Below are positions 23,922-26,670 of a stretch of DNA of 26,670 nt, in pieces. The DNA lies in the NCBI GenBank assembly GCA_052390415.1, contig JBQTGY010000014.1:1-26670 (forward strand), given 5' to 3'. The notes under the pieces are model-generated. The model did not search any database, was not told where the DNA came from, and worked only from the letters and a program-made list of their open reading frames with translations. Origin of the DNA: JANNWF01 sp052390415. Lineage in GTDB: Bacteria; Pseudomonadota; Gammaproteobacteria; Xanthomonadales; Xanthomonadaceae. Numbering within the stretch: the first letter of the stretch is position 1; every line of letters begins with the position of its first letter. The translations under genes and the position numbers were made by a program.

Positions 23922-25427
23922 TCAACCAGCACGTTCCAGACGGGCGATCTCTTCGGCACGCGCTGCCAGAATGAGTGCGGCTGCGCGCGCCATATCCATG
24001 CCAGGGATGTCGAGAATCTCGTCTGCGCCCAACTCGCCCAGGTCTTCCCGCGTCTGCACGCCACGCGCAGCCAACGCGTAGGCGGTCGATTCATCCATGC
24101 CGGGCAGGCCAAGCAAGTCGTCGGCGGGCTTGTGATCTTCGATGACTTCCTCTGCCGCCAACGCCTCGGTCAAAAGGGCATCACGCGCACGGGCGCGCAG
24201 CTCTTCGACGATGTCTTCGTCAAACCCCTCGACCGCCAGCAATTCGCCGACCGGCACATAGGCGATTTCTTCAACCGAGGAAAATCCTTCGGAAACCAGA
24301 ATTCCGGCGATTTCTTCGTCGACTTCAAGCTTTTCCATGAACAACAAGCGGGCGACCGCTTGTTCACCCTCGCTCTTGGCGGTGACCTGATCCTGGGTCA
24401 TCACGTTCAACTGCCAACCGCTGAGCTTGCTGGCCAGACGCACGTTCTGCCCGCCCTTGCCGATGGCTTTGGCCAGATTCTCTTCGGCCACCGCGATATC
24501 CATCGAATGACGTTCTTCATCGACAATGATCGACTGCACTTCGGCCGGCGCCATCGCGTTGATGACGAACTGGGCGGCGTTGTCTGACCACAACACGATG
24601 TCGATACGCTCACCGTTCAATTCGTTGGAAACCGCTTGCACGCGCGAACCGCGCATGCCGATGCAGGCGCCGATGGGATCAGTACGGTGGTCGTGCGCAA
24701 GCACCGCGATCTTGGCGCGGTCGCCCGGATCGCGCGCCGCTGCCTTGATCTCGACCAGACCTTGACCCACTTCCGGCACTTCCAGCTTGAACAGCTCGAT
24801 CATGAATTCAGGCGCGGCGCGGGAAATGAACAGCTGCGGGCCACGCACTTCGGCGCGTACGTCCAGCAAGTAACCGCGCACCCGATCACCTGGGCGCAAC
24901 ACGTCGCGCGGGATGGCCTTGTCCTTCGAGATCAGAGCTTCAGCATTACCACCGAGATCGACGTAAATGCTGCCGCGCTCTGCGCGCTTGACGATGCCGG
25001 TAATCAGTTCACCGATGCGGCCCTTGTAGGCTTCGACGACCTGCGCGCGCTCGGCTTCGCGCACGCGCTGCACAATGACTTGTTTGGCCGCCTGAGCGGC
25101 GATGCGACCGAACTCGGCGTTTTCGACCTTGGCTTCGATGAAGTCACCTACGACGGCATCTTCACGCTCGTCCAGCGCATCCATCAAACGCAATTGCCGA
25201 TCCGGCGACTCCATCACCACGTCGTCTGCCACCACTTCCCAACGGCGGAAGGTCTCGTAGCTGCCGTCCTTGGGATTGATGGTCACTCGCACGATGACGT
25301 CTTGCTCGTGATAGCGCTTCTTGGCGGCGGACGCCAAAGCCGCTTCCATCGCCTCGAGAATCACGACGCTTTCGACGCCTTTCTCGTTGGCTACGGCGTC
25401 CATCACCAACAACAATTCCTTGCTCAT
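23922..25427 (-). CDS. nusA: Transcription termination/antitermination factor NusA
   Basis: NusA binds RNA polymerase and nascent RNA and controls pausing, intrinsic termination and antitermination. The 501-residue protein (E. coli 495) shows the RNA-polymerase-binding N-domain (1-125), the S1 domain (about 136-200, LITGIVKRAERGSIYVDLGG), and KH1 and KH2 (about 230-345, with GACIGMRGSRVQAV and AIGKGGQNVRLA). Two acidic helix-hairpin-helix repeats follow at the C-terminus (about 365-430 and 440-501), as in gammaproteobacterial NusA that contacts the alpha subunit and lambda N. GGAG stands eight bases before the ATG. It follows rimP by 29 bases. In E. coli the operon is autoregulated by NusA. 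Confidence 0.97.
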   Translation of the reverse strand: MSKELLLVMDAVANEKGVESVVILEAMEAALASAAKKRYHEQDVIVRVTINPKDGSYETFRRWEVVADDVVMESPDRQLRLMDALDEREDAVVGDFIEAKVENAEFGRIAAQAAKQVIVQRVREAERAQVVEAYKGRIGELITGIVKRAERGSIYVDLGGNAEALISKDKAIPRDVLRPGDRVRGYLLDVRAEVRGPQLFISRAAPEFMIELFKLEVPEVGQGLVEIKAAARDPGDRAKIAVLAHDHRTDPIGACIGMRGSRVQAVSNELNGERIDIVLWSDNAAQFVINAMAPAEVQSIIVDEERHSMDIAVAEENLAKAIGKGGQNVRLASKLSGWQLNVMTQDQVTAKSEGEQAVARLLFMEKLEVDEEIAGILVSEGFSSVEEIAYVPVGELLAVEGFDEDIVEELRARARDALLTEALAAEEVIEDHKPADDLLGLPGMDESTAYALAARGVQTREDLGELGADEILDIPGMDMARAAALILAARAEEIARLERAG

Positions 25428-25456
25428 CGTTTGCGCTCCATGGGCCTGACCTTAAG

Positions 25457-26005
25457 TCAGGCGGTCCCTGCGGAAGTGGAAGTCTTGGCATCACGCGCGG
25501 GACGTCGCCCCGGCGCCTTGCCAGTCGGTTTGGCTGGAGGATCAAATTGCGGCACTAGCCGCGCTTTCTGAATATTGGAGTGGTCGAAGGAGTGTTCAAC
25601 GCCATCGACATCAATGACGACGGTGTCGCCCTCGACTCGAACAATCTTGCCGTGCGCACGACGACGGCCAGCCGTTGGCACGGCCAGCGTAATCTTCACT
25701 GTTTCACCAATGAAGGCAGCGAACTGGGCTGCCTTGAAAAGCGGGCGATCAAAGCCCGGCGACGACACTTCCAGGACGTAGTTGCCAGGAACGGGATCAT
25801 GCACATCCAGCAGCGCACTCACTTCGCGGCTGGCGGCTTCGCAATCCTCGATACCCACGTGGCGATCAATGGCATCGACGTACAAGCGCAACATGGCTCG
25901 ATGGTCGCCAGCTTGAAACTCGACCCCCCACAACACAATGCCCAAACCCAATGCCTCGATGGCGGGGCCAAGCAATGATTCCAGCTGATCGATCTGTTGA
26001 GTCAT
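25457..26005 (-). CDS. rimP: Ribosome maturation factor RimP
   Basis: RimP helps early assembly of the 30S subunit. The 182-residue product has the N-terminal alpha/beta domain, with GIVLWGVEFQAG and LRLYVDA, then the conserved stretch VPGNYVLEVSSPGFDRPLF and a C-terminal SH3-like barrel (GKIVRVEGDTVVIDVDG). It is about 30 residues longer than E. coli RimP (150) because of a Lys/Ala/Pro-rich tail, PPAKPTGKAPGRRPARD. It is the first protein gene of the nusA-infB operon. The ATG at 26005 has a weak AGG eight bases before it. Confidence 0.95.
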   Translation of the reverse strand: MTQQIDQLESLLGPAIEALGLGIVLWGVEFQAGDHRAMLRLYVDAIDRHVGIEDCEAASREVSALLDVHDPVPGNYVLEVSSPGFDRPLFKAAQFAAFIGETVKITLAVPTAGRRRAHGKIVRVEGDTVVIDVDGVEHSFDHSNIQKARLVPQFDPPAKPTGKAPGRRPARDAKTSTSAGTA

Positions 26006-26103
26006 TCAAACGCCTACAAAAGAAACGGAAACGCAACCACCGCAGAAAGAAACAAGACCGCTCTTCGATCCAAGTAGAGAGGCACCAGGCCACTCCTTCG
26101 AGC

Positions 26104-26130
26104 AAAGAAAAAGGGGCACTAGGCCCCTTT
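26104..26130 (-). terminator. Intrinsic terminator between tRNA and rimP
   Basis: On the minus strand AAAGGGGC/GCCCCTTT forms an 8-bp stem with a five-base loop, followed by TTTTTCTTT (partly shared with the stem). This is a standard rho-independent terminator. It lies about 100 bases downstream of the initiator tRNA and about 100 bases upstream of rimP, so it must act as an attenuator or be followed by a promoter for rimP. E. coli has comparable terminators between metY and rimP. Confidence 0.75.
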
Positions 26131-26191
26131 CGCGTGAAACATCCAGGTTCCGGGAGCTACGCACTTGAAGTACGAGGCCGAGCCCTAAAGC

Positions 26192-26218
26192 GAAAGAGCC
26201 TCACGAGGAGGCTCTTTC
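26192..26218 (-). terminator. Hairpin just after the initiator tRNA
   Basis: A perfect 11-bp stem GAAAGAGCCTC/GAGGCTCTTTC with a five-base loop begins 11 bases past the tRNA CCA end. The following minus-strand bases GCTTTAG give only a weak T-run, so it may be a terminator or a stop for 3' exonuclease trimming. Confidence 0.6.
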
Positions 26219-26228
26219 AACACGAAAC

Positions 26229-26305
26229 TGGTAGCGGGGGCAGGATTTGAACCTGCGACCTTCGGGTTATGAGCCCGACGAGCTGCCAGACTGCTCCACC
26301 CCGCA
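26229..26305 (-). tRNA. Initiator tRNA-Met (CAU)
   Basis: This 77-nt tRNA has its anticodon CAU at 26271-26269 and an encoded CCA. It carries the initiator marks: three G-C pairs at the bottom of the anticodon stem (GGG..CCC), A11-U24 in the D stem, and no Watson-Crick pair at 1:72. Position 1 is U and position 72 is U, while E. coli has C1-A72. The acceptor is otherwise G2-C71 to G7-C66. It precedes rimP-nusA-infB as metY does in E. coli, so the tRNA and the factor that uses it are linked. Confidence 0.95.
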
Positions 26306-26319
26306 GCAGTGAGCGCGCA

Positions 26320-26348
26320 AGTATACGGTTGCAGTTATGACGTAGCAA
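26320..26348 (-). promoter_or_regulatory. Sigma70-type promoter of the initiator tRNA
   Basis: On the minus strand TTGCTA (26348-26343) is followed, after exactly 17 bases, by TATACT (26325-26320). Transcription would start about eight bases before the tRNA. The bases after the -10 (TGCGCGC) form a GC-rich discriminator of the kind found at stringently controlled stable-RNA promoters. Confidence 0.75.
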
Positions 26349-26373
26349 GCTTTGATTGCTGATTCGACCACTT

Positions 26374-26670
26374 TCAGCTCGAAATGCCGAACGCGGTTTG
26401 GCACCACGCGATCAGCGGACCGGAAAACAGTCCCAACACCAGCATGAGCAGCGCATTGACCGAGAGCAGCAATTTCATCTGAGGGTCATTGATCAAGCCA
26501 GCCTTGCTGGAGTCATCCGCCGGGTCGAAGTACATGACCTTGATGATGCGCAAGTAGTAGTAGGCACCGATCACGGCGAAAACCACACCCACAATGGCGA
26601 GCCACAACATCCCGCCCGCGACTGCGGCTTGCAGCACGGCGAGCTTGGCCCAGAAGCCAAACATGGGCGG
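26374..26670 (-). CDS. nuoN: NADH-quinone oxidoreductase subunit N, 3' end
   Basis: This is the C-terminal 98 codons of NuoN, a membrane subunit of respiratory complex I that takes part in proton pumping. The frame is open to the right window edge and begins in the conserved PP-FGFWAKLAVLQAAV helix, then VIGAYYYLRIIKVMYFDP and a final transmembrane helix (LLSVNALLMLVLGLFSGPLI). The stop is TGA at 26374. nuoN is the last gene of the nuo operon; the initiator tRNA promoter begins about 25 bases after it. Confidence 0.93.
   Translation of the reverse strand, partial: PPMFGFWAKLAVLQAAVAGGMLWLAIVGVVFAVIGAYYYLRIIKVMYFDPADDSSKAGLINDPQMKLLLSVNALLMLVLGLFSGPLIAWCQTAFGISS

Noticed and set aside
21614..24587. 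Several long plus-strand frames opposite infB and nusA
   Set aside because: They mirror the GC-rich infB and nusA coding sequence and show no motifs.
1..26670. CRISPR array, prophage or complete toxin-antitoxin or defence system
   Set aside because: No direct-repeat array, integrase, phage structural gene or nuclease was seen; the only toxin-related sequence is the truncated YoeB remnant.

Overview
The window looks like chromosome from a GC-rich gammaproteobacterium, most likely of the Xanthomonadales/Lysobacterales. The evidence is the order nuoN - initiator tRNA - rimP - nusA - infB - rbfA - truB on the minus strand (typical of that group as far as I recall), REP-like palindromes of the GGAGCGGC...GCCGC kind, and the style of the alpha-glucan genes. 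No species can be named from the sequence alone.

Left edge (1-357): no gene. This stretch is built of repeats: a pair of inverted REP-like hairpins (71-162), then a 168-bp element with 18-bp inverted ends and CTAG at both outer borders (183-350) that looks like a MITE. Next on the minus strand come a CPD photolyase (phrB) and a secreted transglutaminase-like/TPR protein.

3148-11562, minus strand: a tightly packed alpha-glucan operon, glgP-glgB-glgX-malQ. Phosphorolysis, branching, debranching and disproportionation of glycogen or maltodextrin are all encoded, with overlapping start and stop codons. No glgA or glgC is present here. A short-chain dehydrogenase diverges from it at 11782; the shared 219-bp gap holds two TGCAAACGT copies in inverted orientation that resemble LacI-family operator halves.

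12515-14925, minus strand: a run of small accessory genes. These are a small tyrosine-phosphatase-like protein, a four-helix membrane protein, an ankyrin-repeat protein, an exported intradiol-dioxygenase-like protein, and a decayed C-terminal piece of a Txe/YoeB toxin. The toxin piece lies in frame behind the dioxygenase stop codon.

15265-19692, plus strand: a secreted or lipoprotein pullulanase (pulA), a REP-like inverted pair, and a flavin-dependent tryptophan-halogenase-family protein with all the family's key residues. Pullulanase would debranch external glucan and the glg/malQ set would process internal glucan, so the two blocks probably serve the same nutrient. The halogenase's role here is not known.

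19732-26670, minus strand: the housekeeping translation/transcription cluster truB, rbfA, infB, nusA, rimP, the initiator tRNA with a clear sigma70-type promoter and two hairpins between tRNA and rimP, and the 3' end of nuoN running off the right edge. rpsO and pnp, which commonly follow truB, are absent; the convergent halogenase gene occupies that place.
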